Source of the DNA: CANDOC01 sp965261725 | Lineage (GTDB): Bacteria > Pseudomonadota > Gammaproteobacteria > Pseudomonadales > Endozoicomonadaceae | Length of the DNA: 64,000 nt | Assembly: GCA_965261725.1 (NCBI GenBank) | Contig: CBDHDU010000034.1 | Coordinates: forward strand, 1 to 64,000 | Reading direction: 5' to 3' | Shown: positions 18,719-27,525 of the stretch, piece by piece | Layout: the number at the start of each line of letters is the position of its first letter | Position numbering within the stretch: position 1 is the stretch's first letter | Notes under the pieces: generated by a model | Database searches by the model: none | What the model saw: only the letters and a program-made list of their open reading frames with translations | What the model was told of the DNA's origin: nothing | Translations under genes and position numbers: made by a program

Positions 18719-19777
18719 TCAGGAGGCTGCATCGTATGAAATGGCATCGGCTTGCTGTGCGGCAACGGATTGATTGATCATTGCTTCCTGCACTTCATCA
18801 GATGCCTGGCAGTGTCTTTCTTCAGGTTTAATACCCAGACGCTGCAGTAGCTGCATATCGTGAGTGCGGCTCGGGTTGGCTGCGGTCAGCAGCTTTTCAC
18901 CGGTGAAGATAGAGTTGGCACCGGCCATAAATGCCAGTGCCTGTGTCTGGTCATTCATCCAGTCGCGTCCGGCAGACAGACGAACATACGACTTCGGCAT
19001 CATGATACGGGCAACCGCAATGGTGCGGATAAATTCAAATGGATCAAGATCTTCAACATCTTCCATCGGAGTGCCTTTAATTTTGATCAGCATATTGATC
19101 GGCACACTTTCCGGATGCTCTGGCAGATTCGCCAGCTGAATCAGCAGACCTGCGCGGTCTTTAGCTTCTTCACCCATACCGACAATGCCGCCACTGCAGA
19201 TTTTCATACCAGCGTCACGGACATTGGCGAGGGTGGTCAGACGGTCAGAATAGGTACGGGTGGTGATGATTTCGCCGTAATACTCAGGCGAGGTATCCAG
19301 ATTATGGTTGTAGTAATCCAGTCCGGAATTGGCCAGTTCCTGCGCCTGCTTGTCGGTCAGCATGCCCAGCGTCATACAGGTTTCCATGCCGAGGGCTTTT
19401 ACCTGACGCACCATTTCCTGCACATAAGGCATGTCTTTTTCAGTCGGGCTGCGCCATGCAGCACCCATGCAGAAACGGGTAGAACCGGTTTCTTTGGCAC
19501 GCTTAGCCTGGTTGACGACCTTTTCGATTTCCAGCAGCTTCTCTTTTTCCAGACCGGTATTGTAGTGACCACTTTGTGGGCAGTATTTGCAGTCTTCCGG
19601 ACAGGTTCCGGTTTTGATAGACAGCAATGTGCTTAGTTGTACGCGGTTGGGATTAAAGTGCTGGCGATGAATTACCTGAGCTTCAAACAACAGGTCATTA
19701 AACGGCATGTTAAACAGTGCCTGAACTTCTTGGGTGGTCCAGTCGTGGCGGGTATCACTCTGAGTCACAGCTGTCAT
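18719..19777 (-). CDS. bioB: Biotin synthase
   Basis: A radical-SAM enzyme that inserts sulphur into dethiobiotin. The radical-SAM cluster motif CPEDCKYC (Cys 59, 63 and 66 from the chosen start) is clear, as are YYNHNLDTSPEYY and the C-terminal AGANSIFTGEKLLT. I use the ATG at 19777 (352 residues), which matches the usual BioB start; the frame stays open to an ATG at 19912 but the extra 45 residues do not look like BioB. It is the first gene of bioBFHCD. The candidate BirA operator lies about 240 bases upstream, so repression by biotinyl-AMP-bound BirA is likely. Confidence 0.96.
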   Translation of the reverse strand: MTAVTQSDTRHDWTTQEVQALFNMPFNDLLFEAQVIHRQHFNPNRVQLSTLLSIKTGTCPEDCKYCPQSGHYNTGLEKEKLLEIEKVVNQAKRAKETGSTRFCMGAAWRSPTEKDMPYVQEMVRQVKALGMETCMTLGMLTDKQAQELANSGLDYYNHNLDTSPEYYGEIITTRTYSDRLTTLANVRDAGMKICSGGIVGMGEEAKDRAGLLIQLANLPEHPESVPINMLIKIKGTPMEDVEDLDPFEFIRTIAVARIMMPKSYVRLSAGRDWMNDQTQALAFMAGANSIFTGEKLLTAANPSRTHDMQLLQRLGIKPEERHCQASDEVQEAMINQSVAAQQADAISYDAAS

Positions 19778-20015
19778 AGTGTTTGGCTCAATCACTGAGT
19801 TGGTGAGCATAAAAGCTCGGTGTTCAGAACAAGCGAGTCTTATCCAGCTGTTATTTATGAGACTGAGAGCAGCTTTGTTGTATGAGTGATGCCTCCCCAG
19901 TGCATAACTCACAAGCTGAACTCAAGTACTCAAAACTACAATAAATTAAAGGATTGTTGTCGCTTATTCGTTAAAGAAATAATTGTTAGTACGCATCATA
20001 ATCAATGCCGAGTTG

Positions 20016-20049
20016 CTGTCAACATCAAGGTGTTACTCAAAGTTTACAA
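20016..20049 (-). promoter_or_regulatory. Candidate BirA operator of the biotin operon
   Basis: On the plus strand CTGTCAACA and AGTTTACAA flank a 16-base spacer. The BirA operator consensus is TTGTAAACC, 16 bases, GGTTTACAA; the right half matches 8 of 9 and the left 6 of 9, with identical spacing. The site lies upstream of bioB in the bioB/transporter intergenic region, as expected. The rest of 19913-20327 contains no recognisable gene. Confidence 0.55.
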
Positions 20050-20170
20050 CTGGTTAAAATATAATCAGTTTATTGGCTTTAATTTGTGTATTGAAATGTC
20101 CAGAGAGCGTTTTTGACTGCAATAAAACAGGTTTTGATAGTGAGTGGTCATCAGGTAACACGCCTTTACA

Positions 20171-20278
20171 AAAACGAACATTGATTTGTATCAGTGTTCC
20201 GCTTTTATCCCTTGGTTATAGTTCATCGAATGTGAAATTCTGTTCGGTTTTTCTGTTTGATTCACAGCAAAACGAACA
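20171..20278 (+). promoter_or_regulatory. Repeated AACGAACA motifs upstream of the sugar transporter
   Basis: Two inverted repeats precede the ABC operon. One pairs AAAACGAACATTGA (20171) with TCAGTGTTCCGC (20191 onward). The other pairs TGTTCG (20241) with CGAACA (20273). Repetition of the same half-site suggests a repressor or activator for the transporter operon, but no regulator gene is adjacent and the protein cannot be named. A related TGTTCGTTT lies at about 25638, upstream of comF. Confidence 0.35.
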
Positions 20279-20327
20279 CACTTTTCTTTTCTGTTGAACG
20301 TCTGGTTGCTGACTCAAGGGTGCTCCC

Positions 20328-21815
20328 GTGAATGTTGAAATGGCAGGCATTTGCAAGTCCTTCGGGAGTGTCAATGTCCTTAAAGATATCTCACTGAACA
20401 TGGCTGACTCTGAAGTCCATGCCCTGATGGGAGAGAATGGCGCAGGCAAGTCAACGCTGATCAAAATCCTTTCCGGTGTTTATACCAAAGATGCGGGCAC
20501 CATTACCGTTGATGGTGAGCCGGTGGAAATGGATAACCTGTCTGTCAGCCAGAACCTGGGCATTGCCTACGTTCATCAGGAACTGAACGTTGTTAACGAT
20601 ATGTCGATCGCAGACAACATGTTTCTTGGCAAAGAATTGCGTAACCGTTTTGGTTTTATTGATCGCAAGCGTATGAATGCGATCTGTACTGAAACACTGG
20701 AAAAGCTGCATATCGGTCATCTCGATCCCAATACGCTGATGGGAACGCTTTCTGTTGGCTATCAGCAGATGATCGAAATTGCCAAAGCGCTGCTGATTAA
20801 TGCCCGCCTGATTATTCTGGATGAGCCAACTGCTGCGCTCACCAACAAGGAAATTGATTCACTGTTTGAAGTGGTACGCAAACTGAAACAACAGGGTGTC
20901 AGCTTTCTCTACGTTTCTCACCGGATGAATGAAATCTTCGAGCTCTCTGACCGCATTACCGTGCTGCGGGATGGTCGCTATATCGGCACCCGGGCAACGG
21001 CAGAAGTTAATGAAGATGATCTGGTTGAGATGATGACCGGCAAAAGCATCGACAATCTTTTCGTCAATGAAGCCTGTGAACCGGGTGAGGTGGCGCTGGA
21101 AGTTTGCGATCTCAATTTGCCGGGCAAGTTCGAGAATATCAATTTTGAAGTACGTTCCGGTGAAGTGCTTGGTTTTGCCGGGCTGATGGGCGCTGGCCGT
21201 TCGGATGTGATGCACGCAATTTTTGGCAGTCGTCCTGCTGCCAGTGGCGAGATCCGTATCAATGGCAATAAAACAACTATTAAAAATCCGGCGGATGCCA
21301 AGAAGCATGGCATTGGCTTTGTAACCGAAGACCGTAAAGAGGAAGGACTGATTCTGGATTTCGATCTGACCCAGAATATCTCTGTGCCTTCCCTTAATGA
21401 ATTTAAAAAAGGCGCTTTTGTCGACGACAAGGCAATGGTGTCCGCGACTGATGAATACATCAGAAAAATCCGCATTAAAACCAGTGGCCGGGATCAGAAG
21501 CTGAAAAACCTGAGTGGCGGTAATCAGCAAAAGGTGGTGCTGGCTAAATGGCTGGAAACCCGCCCGGATATTCTGATTCTTGATGAGCCAACCCGTGGCG
21601 TCGATGTGGGTGCCAAGAAAGAAATTTACGACATCATCAATGAACTGAAAAAACAGGGCGTGGCGGTGATTGTTGTTTCCAGTGAGTTATCTGAAGTCAT
21701 GGGGGTTTCAGATCGCCTGGCCGTCATGCATCAGGGGCAGGTGGTCAACATTGCAGATACCAAATCCCTGACACAAGACCAAGTTTTGAAATTTGCATTT
21801 GTAGGTTCCCATTAA
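20328..21815 (+). CDS. Sugar ABC transporter ATPase (RbsA-like)
   Basis: A 495-residue duplicated ATPase of the carbohydrate CUT2 class. The first half has Walker A GENGAGKST, the signature LSVGYQQM and Walker B LIILDEPTAAL. The second half has the degenerate Walker A GLMGAGRSD typical of RbsA/XylG/AraG, the signature LSGGNQQK and Walker B ILILDEPTRGVD. It energises uptake of a pentose or related sugar with the permease and binding protein that follow. The start follows a GGTGCTCCCGTG segment and the stop overlaps the permease start by one base. Sequence favours the ribose branch, but the xylulokinase downstream leaves the substrate open. Confidence 0.92.
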   Translation: MNVEMAGICKSFGSVNVLKDISLNMADSEVHALMGENGAGKSTLIKILSGVYTKDAGTITVDGEPVEMDNLSVSQNLGIAYVHQELNVVNDMSIADNMFLGKELRNRFGFIDRKRMNAICTETLEKLHIGHLDPNTLMGTLSVGYQQMIEIAKALLINARLIILDEPTAALTNKEIDSLFEVVRKLKQQGVSFLYVSHRMNEIFELSDRITVLRDGRYIGTRATAEVNEDDLVEMMTGKSIDNLFVNEACEPGEVALEVCDLNLPGKFENINFEVRSGEVLGFAGLMGAGRSDVMHAIFGSRPAASGEIRINGNKTTIKNPADAKKHGIGFVTEDRKEEGLILDFDLTQNISVPSLNEFKKGAFVDDKAMVSATDEYIRKIRIKTSGRDQKLKNLSGGNQQKVVLAKWLETRPDILILDEPTRGVDVGAKKEIYDIINELKKQGVAVIVVSSELSEVMGVSDRLAVMHQGQVVNIADTKSLTQDQVLKFAFVGSH

Positions 21816-22804
21816 TGTCTATTGTATCTGCCAGTTCAGATGTGGCGGCTAAAAAACGTCCGCAGCTGAACCTGCTCGAAATCTATGAAAAGTATGGCCT
21901 GATTGTCATCTTGGTGGCGCTGGGTGCACTGTTTACTTTTCTGAACCCCAATTTTCTGTCGCTTTATAATCTGCAGAATATTTTCAAACAGTCGTCTATC
22001 AACGGCCTGATTGCTTTTGGTATGACATTTGTCATTCTGTTGGGCTGTATCGACCTTTCTGTTGGTTCGATTCTGGCGCTGATCGGTTTCCTTACCGGTG
22101 TGATGGTGGTCGATTTCCAGCTGCCAATTGCGATTGCCATGCCGCTTGGTTTGGCGCTCGGTACTTTGTTAGGTGCTATCAACGGCTTGCTGGTTGCCCG
22201 GGTCAAACTACAGCCTTTCATTGCCACGCTGATAACCATGACCGTTTATCGCGGGATCACCCTGATTCTGTCTGATGGTCTGCCGGTGCGAAATATCGGT
22301 GAAGCCTCTGAATTTATCAGCTGGATGAACCGTGGCAGCATCGGCGGCATTCTGCCGGTTTCCATGGTGGTATTTCTGGCTGTGCTGGCAGTGCTTTGGG
22401 TATTACTGAATAAAACGGTATTCGGTCGTCGTCTGTATGCTACCGGTGGTAATGAAGAAGCCGCGCGCCTGTCTACGGTTGAAACCGGCAAGATCAAAAT
22501 TCTGGGTTACATGCTGTGTGGCCTGCTGTCTTCGCTGGCAGCCATGGTTTATATCTCCCGTTACAACTCGATTTACCCGAATGCCGGTGTAGGTATTGAG
22601 CTGGATGCGATTGCTGCGGTGGTGATCGGCGGCACCAGTATGACTGGTGGCCGTGGCCGGATTATGGGCACCTTTATTGGTGTACTGATTATCGGGGTTC
22701 TGAACAATGGTCTGAACCTGTTGGGTGTTTCTTCCTTCTACCAGGAAGTGATCAAGGGTCTGGTGATCCTGTTCGCGGTAGTTGTGGATATTAAAAAGAA
22801 GTAA
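21815..22804 (+). CDS. Sugar ABC transporter permease (RbsC-like)
   Basis: A 329-residue inner-membrane permease of the CUT2 family with about 8-10 hydrophobic helices. Typical features are LIAFGMTFVILLGCIDLSVG, the cytoplasmic loop GNEEAARLSTVETGKIK that contacts the ATPase, and AVVIGGTSMTGGRGRI. It shares a base with the ATPase stop codon and lies 31 bases upstream of the binding-protein start, so the three form one operon. It would form a homodimer in the membrane and pass the sugar from the binding protein to the cytoplasm. Confidence 0.93.
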   Translation: MSIVSASSDVAAKKRPQLNLLEIYEKYGLIVILVALGALFTFLNPNFLSLYNLQNIFKQSSINGLIAFGMTFVILLGCIDLSVGSILALIGFLTGVMVVDFQLPIAIAMPLGLALGTLLGAINGLLVARVKLQPFIATLITMTVYRGITLILSDGLPVRNIGEASEFISWMNRGSIGGILPVSMVVFLAVLAVLWVLLNKTVFGRRLYATGGNEEAARLSTVETGKIKILGYMLCGLLSSLAAMVYISRYNSIYPNAGVGIELDAIAAVVIGGTSMTGGRGRIMGTFIGVLIIGVLNNGLNLLGVSSFYQEVIKGLVILFAVVVDIKKK

Positions 22805-22835
22805 ATCTGGAAGTACTGAAAAGGAAATGTTTCCA

Positions 22836-23825
22836 ATGAAAAAACTGCTGGCTATGTCCTGCATCGCTGCGGCTGCAATGGGTCTGGTGGGTTGCTCTGA
22901 ACAGGGTACGACTGAACAGACTGCGGATCAGAAGACTATCGCGCTGATGATCTCTAACCGTTCCAACGAGTTCTTCAGCGTACTGGAAAACTCTGCTGTT
23001 CAGAAAGCTGAAGAGCTGGGTTACACCATCGAAGTTTATGACGGTGCTAACGATGCAACCCGTCAGCCAAGTCAGGTTGAAGACGCGATCACCAAGGGTG
23101 TTAGTGCTATCGTAATCAACCCGCTGAACCAGGACGCGACGACCAGCGTACTGAATGATGCGACTGCCCGTGGTATTCCGGTTGTTTCCGTTGATACCAC
23201 TGTTGATGGTGTCGACTTCCTGGCTGAAGTGGCGACCGATAACGAAGACGGCGGCAAGTTCGCGGCCCAGTGGCTGGTGAAGAAGTCCGGTATCACTCCG
23301 GAAGGTCTGGCTGGTGTTATCCACATGCAGGGTCTGGACGGTCACTCTGCTCACATTACCCGTGCGAAAGGTTTCACCGAATTCCTGCAGTCTCCGGAAG
23401 CCGGTGCTGAGTGGAATGCTCTGGTTGCTGATTCCAGCAAATACATCAAGCTGACCGGTAACTTCGCTCAGGACGTAGCCCAGAGTGTACTGGAAGCCAA
23501 GCTGAGCGCACTGGACACCAGCGGCCAGTACGTTATCTACAACGAAAACGACGTAATGGCGATCGGTTCTATCGGTGCAATCAAGAACGACAGCCGTTTC
23601 GATATCAACAACTTCAAGATGATCGGTTTCGACGGCTCTTCTGAAGGCAAGCGTCTGGTTGATGCCGGTGAAATGAGTGTCACTGTTGTACAGGATTTCG
23701 AGTTCATCGGTGCCAAGGCGATGACCGTTGTTGATGAATTCCTGAAGAACAACACCAAGCCGGAAAGTTCCAGCATTCCTGTTGAAGTTGTGATGTACCC
23801 GGAAGCTCAGAATCCTCGTAAGTAA
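22836..23825 (+). CDS. Sugar-binding protein of ABC transporter, predicted lipoprotein (RbsB-like)
   Basis: A 329-residue periplasmic binding protein of the ribose/galactose type (type-1 fold; TIALMISNRSNEFFSVL, AIVINPLNQDA, VIGFDGSSEG-like region). I chose the ATG at 22836, preceded by AAAAGGAAATG. The signal ends in a lipobox LVGC with Cys at residue 20, so the mature protein should be lipid-anchored, which is unusual for this family in Gram-negatives, where the protein is normally soluble. Codon use is markedly biased to CTG, AAC, GAC and GTT compared with neighbours, indicating high expression. A strong terminator follows, separating it from xylB. Confidence 0.92.
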   Translation: MKKLLAMSCIAAAAMGLVGCSEQGTTEQTADQKTIALMISNRSNEFFSVLENSAVQKAEELGYTIEVYDGANDATRQPSQVEDAITKGVSAIVINPLNQDATTSVLNDATARGIPVVSVDTTVDGVDFLAEVATDNEDGGKFAAQWLVKKSGITPEGLAGVIHMQGLDGHSAHITRAKGFTEFLQSPEAGAEWNALVADSSKYIKLTGNFAQDVAQSVLEAKLSALDTSGQYVIYNENDVMAIGSIGAIKNDSRFDINNFKMIGFDGSSEGKRLVDAGEMSVTVVQDFEFIGAKAMTVVDEFLKNNTKPESSSIPVEVVMYPEAQNPRK

Positions 23826-23845
23826 TTCTGAAACTGTTTCTTCCG

Positions 23846-23886
23846 AAAAATCCGCTCATGCTGTGCATGTGCGGATTTTTTTGTAT
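23846..23886 (+). terminator. Rho-independent terminator after the transporter operon
   Basis: Hairpin AAAAATCCGC...GCGGATTTTTTT with an inner CATG/CATG pairing, followed by seven Ts; 20 bases after the binding-protein stop. Confidence 0.85.
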
Positions 23887-23899
23887 CTGGTTTAATTAA

Positions 23900-24062
23900 C
23901 AATACTGTGGACACTTTTTCCCCAGTAATACCAAGGGTTTCAGTGCATAGGATACTTTTTAGCAGGTCTGAGAAACCCCAAACTTGCAATTAAATCCTAG
24001 CCCTTGCGGTGCAAGCCTTGGTGCATCAATGTTGAGTTCTCGAAAAACTGTCCACAGTATTG
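23900..24062. mobile_element. MITE-like 163-bp element upstream of xylB
   Basis: Long inverted ends CAATACTGTGGACA/TGTCCACAGTATTG (extended imperfectly by CTTTTTC/GAAAAAC) are flanked by AATTAA on both sides (23894-23899 and 24063-24068), which fits a 6-bp target duplication. No coding capacity. It lies between the transporter terminator and the xylB ribosome-binding site, so it splits the ABC genes from the kinase and may influence xylB transcription. No second copy is seen in the window. Confidence 0.65.
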
Positions 24063-24080
24063 AATTAAAAGGCTTGTTAC

Positions 24081-25538
24081 ATGTACCTTGGCATTGATCT
24101 CGGCACATCCGGCGTAAAGACGGTTCTATTGTCTGAGACGGATGACATTGTTGCTCAGGCAACGTCACCTTTAAACGTTTCGCGTCCTTTTCCGCTCTGG
24201 TCAGAACAGAACCCTGAAGACTGGTGGCTGGCGGTCTGTAATACGATGATTGAACTGGGTCAACATAATGATCTGTCAGCAGTAAAAGCGATTGGTTTAT
24301 CAGGGCAGATGCATGGTGCAACGGTTCTAGATAAAAACCTGCAACCCTTGCGTCCCGCAATCTTGTGGAATGACGGGCGTAGCCAGCAGGAATGTCAGGA
24401 GCTTGAACAAAAGGTTCCAAACCTGAAAAGCATTACCGGCAATCTGGCAATGCCCGGTTTTACGGCACCAAAACTGGAATGGCTGCGCAAGCATGAACCG
24501 GAAGTGTTTGCACAAGTGCATAAAGTTTTGCTGCCGAAAGATTTCATTCGTTTGCAATTAACCGGCACCTGCCAGTCAGATCTTTCTGATAGTGCAGGTA
24601 CCTTATGGCTGGATGTTGAAAAACGTCAGTGGTCTGATGAAATGCTGGCAGCCTGTGGCCTGAGTCAAAGTAATATGCCGGAATTAGTAGAAGGCAGTCA
24701 GGAAACCGCCTGTTTGAAAGAAGAACTGGCTCAGGCCTGGGGAATGAAATCCGTACCGGTTGCAGCCGGTGGTGGTGACAATGCGGCGGGTGCGACTGGT
24801 GTTGGTGTCACCGAACCGGGGCAGGGCATTCTTTCGCTGGGAACATCCGGGGTTATCTTTGTTGTCAGCGAAGGTTATCGCAGTAATCCGGATAATGGTG
24901 TGCACAGTTTCTGCCATGCACTGCCCAATCAGTGGCACCTGATGTCGGTGATGCTCAGCGCTGCAAGCTGTCTCGATTGGCTGGTACAGCTAACCGGTGC
25001 TGATGATGTCGGTTCACTGTTGGCAGAAGCAGAACAGGCAGAACCTCAGGATGGCTTGTTCTTCCTTCCTTATCTGGGTGGCGAACGAACACCTCATAAC
25101 AACCCGCATGCGACCGGTATGTTCTTCGGCATGACCAACAGCACCTCACGTGCCCAATTGACATGGGCTGTACTGGAAGGTGTCGCGATGGGGATGAAAG
25201 ACGGATTAAGTGCTCTGCAGGAAACCGGAACCAATATTGCCGATCTGACTTTGATTGGCGGCGGTGCCCGCAGTGCTTTATGGCGACAGATTTTTGCGGA
25301 TGTGCTGAATATACCGCTGTCCTACCGCCAGGGCGGTGAAGTTGGTCCTGCGCTTGGTGCAGCGAGGCTGGCGCGTTTATCCTTACATCAGCAGCAGGAC
25401 AGTTCTTTGATTCGGGATATCTGCCCGGTACCGGCGTTAATTGAACGCGTTATGCCAAACGAAGATCCAGCTGCCGGCTATCAACAGAAACAAGAAAAAT
25501 TCCGTCGTTTATATCGTTGCGTTCAGAATGAGTTTTAA
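24081..25538 (+). CDS. xylB: Xylulokinase
   Basis: A 485-residue FGGY-family kinase that phosphorylates D-xylulose to xylulose-5-phosphate for the pentose phosphate pathway. The start MYLGIDLGTSGVKT is the phosphate-1 motif. GLSGQMHG and ILWNDGR are xylulokinase hallmarks, GGGDNAAGATGVG contains the catalytic-base region, and the C-terminus has LIGGGARSALWRQI. Length equals E. coli XylB (484). The ribosome-binding site AAAAGG overlaps the right flank of the small MITE. No xylose isomerase, pentitol dehydrogenase or regulator is present nearby, so xylulose probably comes from an enzyme encoded elsewhere. Confidence 0.93.
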   Translation: MYLGIDLGTSGVKTVLLSETDDIVAQATSPLNVSRPFPLWSEQNPEDWWLAVCNTMIELGQHNDLSAVKAIGLSGQMHGATVLDKNLQPLRPAILWNDGRSQQECQELEQKVPNLKSITGNLAMPGFTAPKLEWLRKHEPEVFAQVHKVLLPKDFIRLQLTGTCQSDLSDSAGTLWLDVEKRQWSDEMLAACGLSQSNMPELVEGSQETACLKEELAQAWGMKSVPVAAGGGDNAAGATGVGVTEPGQGILSLGTSGVIFVVSEGYRSNPDNGVHSFCHALPNQWHLMSVMLSAASCLDWLVQLTGADDVGSLLAEAEQAEPQDGLFFLPYLGGERTPHNNPHATGMFFGMTNSTSRAQLTWAVLEGVAMGMKDGLSALQETGTNIADLTLIGGGARSALWRQIFADVLNIPLSYRQGGEVGPALGAARLARLSLHQQQDSSLIRDICPVPALIERVMPNEDPAAGYQQKQEKFRRLYRCVQNEF

Positions 25539-25590
25539 ATCTGTAACCGCACTTGATATGAAAGTGTGATAGCTTATTTAATAATTACAC

Positions 25591-25627
25591 CCAGTTTTCA
25601 TCAATGGATGATGAAAACTGGTTTTTC
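25591..25627 (+). terminator. Rho-independent terminator after xylB
   Basis: Perfect stem CCAGTTTTCATC/GATGAAAACTGG with a short loop, followed by TTTTT; about 50 bases after the xylB stop. Confidence 0.85.
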
Positions 25628-25696
25628 ACATTCTCAAAGTGTTCGTTTACGGAAAAAATGAACAGGTACCATCATTGATGACATGGAGCTGTCGGT

Positions 25697-26413
25697 ATGG
25701 TTGTGCTGCAAAAAATAACAGGATTAATTAAACGGTTACTGCGTGTCAGTTGTTTGTTATGTGGTAACAGCACCCCGCTTGAAAAAAAGTTATGTGTTGA
25801 TTGTCTGGCGTTGCTTCCAACCAATATTCATGCCTGCCAGCGTTGTTCTGAACCTCTCCCTGATGATGTTGATGGTCTTTGTGGTCGCTGTATTCAGCAA
25901 GAGCCTTTATTTGACCGCTGCATTGCACCGTTACGGTTTGATTATCCGGTGAATCTGATTGTGCATGCTTTCAAGTTTAAGGATGAACTGGGATATATCA
26001 GCCCGATAACTGATGTCCTTTGGGAACACGTCAGTCAGCGTTATGAAAACGAGTCGATGCCACAGGTTTTGATTCCTGTACCTCTGCATATCAAAAGATT
26101 ACGGCAGCGGGGCTACAATCAGGCTGAACTGATCGCTAAGCGACTGTCTTCCAGAAGTAAAATCCCACTGTTGAAGAATGCAGTGAAAAGGATTCGCTAT
26201 TTACGCCCACAGCAGGGGCTGGCCAGAGATGGACGTTATAAAAACATCCGCCGCTCATTTTCGATTGTGGATAACATTGCCTGCCAGCATGTAGCCCTGA
26301 TTGATGATGTGGTTACAACCGGCGCGACTGTCGCTGAAATAACCCGTGTTCTTAAGCAGTCTGGTGTTAAACGGGTTGATGTCTGGTGTCTGGCGCGTAC
26401 GCCATTGGATTAA
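25697..26413 (+). CDS. comF: ComF family phosphoribosyltransferase-like protein
   Basis: A 238-residue member of the ComF/GntX family. The N-terminus carries paired CxxC zinc-binding motifs (Cys 19/22, 33/36, 47/50 and 62/65). The C-terminal phosphoribosyltransferase fold has the PRPP-binding signature VALIDDVVTTGATVAE. LIPVPLHIKRLRQRGYNQ is also family-typical. ComF proteins are needed for DNA uptake in naturally competent bacteria; the biochemical reaction is not established. The ATG at 25697 is preceded by GGAG. The gene is flanked upstream by the xylB terminator and is followed after 84 bases by srkA, without an obvious shared function. Confidence 0.9.
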   Translation: MVVLQKITGLIKRLLRVSCLLCGNSTPLEKKLCVDCLALLPTNIHACQRCSEPLPDDVDGLCGRCIQQEPLFDRCIAPLRFDYPVNLIVHAFKFKDELGYISPITDVLWEHVSQRYENESMPQVLIPVPLHIKRLRQRGYNQAELIAKRLSSRSKIPLLKNAVKRIRYLRPQQGLARDGRYKNIRRSFSIVDNIACQHVALIDDVVTTGATVAEITRVLKQSGVKRVDVWCLARTPLD

Positions 26414-26497
26414 ATGGCATAACGACAGCCCCTATGAATAAAGAACAACAACACCTAGACTATCCGGAGCTTTCTTCTGAGACTCTGGATAGGACTT

Positions 26498-27487
26498 ATG
26501 CCTGAAGCACCGACAGGTCACCCTTATGATGCACTGACACCGGATATGGTATTGGATGCTGTTGACAGCAAAGGCTACCTCACCGATGCCAGAATAATTG
26601 CCCTGAACAGCTACGAAAACCGTGTTTACCATGTCGGTATTGAAGACCAGCCTGCACTGGTCGTGAAGTTCTATCGTCCTGACCGCTGGAGCCGTGAACA
26701 GATACTTGAAGAGCACCAGTTTTCCCATGAACTGATGGCTCAGGAATTACCCATCGTTGCCCCGCTGGAGTTTGACGGGGAAACACTGCATGAGCATAAA
26801 GGATTTGAATTTGCTCTGTTTCCGGCGCGGGGAGGGCATCCGCCCGAACTGGATAATCTGGATCATATGTTGATTCTGGGGCGTTTGATGGGGCGGATTC
26901 ATCGTATCGGTGCCACCACATCTTTCGAGCATCGCCCTGCAATAAACTCGGAAACCTATGCTGATCAGAGCGTAGCGTTTTTGCTGGAAAATGATTTTAT
27001 CCCTCAGGCACTGCTGGAAGCTTACGAGACATTAACTCGTGATCTACTCAAACGGGTGCATGAAATTGAACAGCAGTATAATGTTGCCAGCATTCGTCTG
27101 CATGGTGACTGTCATATCGGCAATATTCTCTGGCGTCAGGATAATCCCAATTTTGTTGATTTTGATGACTGCCGCTCTGGCCCGGCAGTACAGGATTTGT
27201 GGATGTTCCTGTCCGGTGATCGTCGCAATCAGACCATGGTGCTGTCAGAACTGATGGAAGGCTACAGTGAATTCTGTGAGTTTAATCCGGTAGAACTGAA
27301 TCTTGTTGAATACCTGCGCACCCTGCGCATTATTCACTACAGTGCCTGGCTGGCACGGCGCTGGACTGATCCGGCGTTCCCGATGGCATTCCCCTGGTTC
27401 AATACTGAGCGTTACTGGGCAGATCATATTCTGGAACTGCGGGAGCAGCTGGCAGCATTAGATGAACCACCTTTAGTGCTTTATTAA
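26498..27487 (+). CDS. srkA: Stress response kinase A (YihE-type)
   Basis: A 329-residue aminoglycoside-phosphotransferase-fold Ser/Thr kinase. SYENRVYHVG at the N-terminus, VVKFYRPDRWS with the ATP-binding Lys, the catalytic loop LHGDCHIGNILW and the metal-binding VDFDDCRSGPAVQDLW are all conserved. In E. coli SrkA protects against programmed death under envelope and oxidative stress. Length matches E. coli (328). The 84-base gap from comF holds an imperfect hairpin (CTATCC...GGATAG, about 26459-26495) just before the start; whether it has a regulatory role is unclear. Confidence 0.93.
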   Translation: MPEAPTGHPYDALTPDMVLDAVDSKGYLTDARIIALNSYENRVYHVGIEDQPALVVKFYRPDRWSREQILEEHQFSHELMAQELPIVAPLEFDGETLHEHKGFEFALFPARGGHPPELDNLDHMLILGRLMGRIHRIGATTSFEHRPAINSETYADQSVAFLLENDFIPQALLEAYETLTRDLLKRVHEIEQQYNVASIRLHGDCHIGNILWRQDNPNFVDFDDCRSGPAVQDLWMFLSGDRRNQTMVLSELMEGYSEFCEFNPVELNLVEYLRTLRIIHYSAWLARRWTDPAFPMAFPWFNTERYWADHILELREQLAALDEPPLVLY

Positions 27488-27525
27488 TTAAATATTACTC
27501 AGGAGATGTTTTCAGGAGTGCTCCC

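Noticed and set aside
18860..19636. 258-codon frame antisense to bioB
   Set aside because: Shadow of a strongly conserved gene; His/Arg/Gln-rich composition typical of antisense frames.
19778..19912. 45-residue N-terminal extension of BioB
   Set aside because: Not found in the family and no better ribosome-binding site; the ATG at 19777 gives the normal length.
20859..21530. 223-codon frame antisense to the ABC ATPase gene
   Set aside because: Overlaps fully conserved ATPase motifs on the other strand; no own features.
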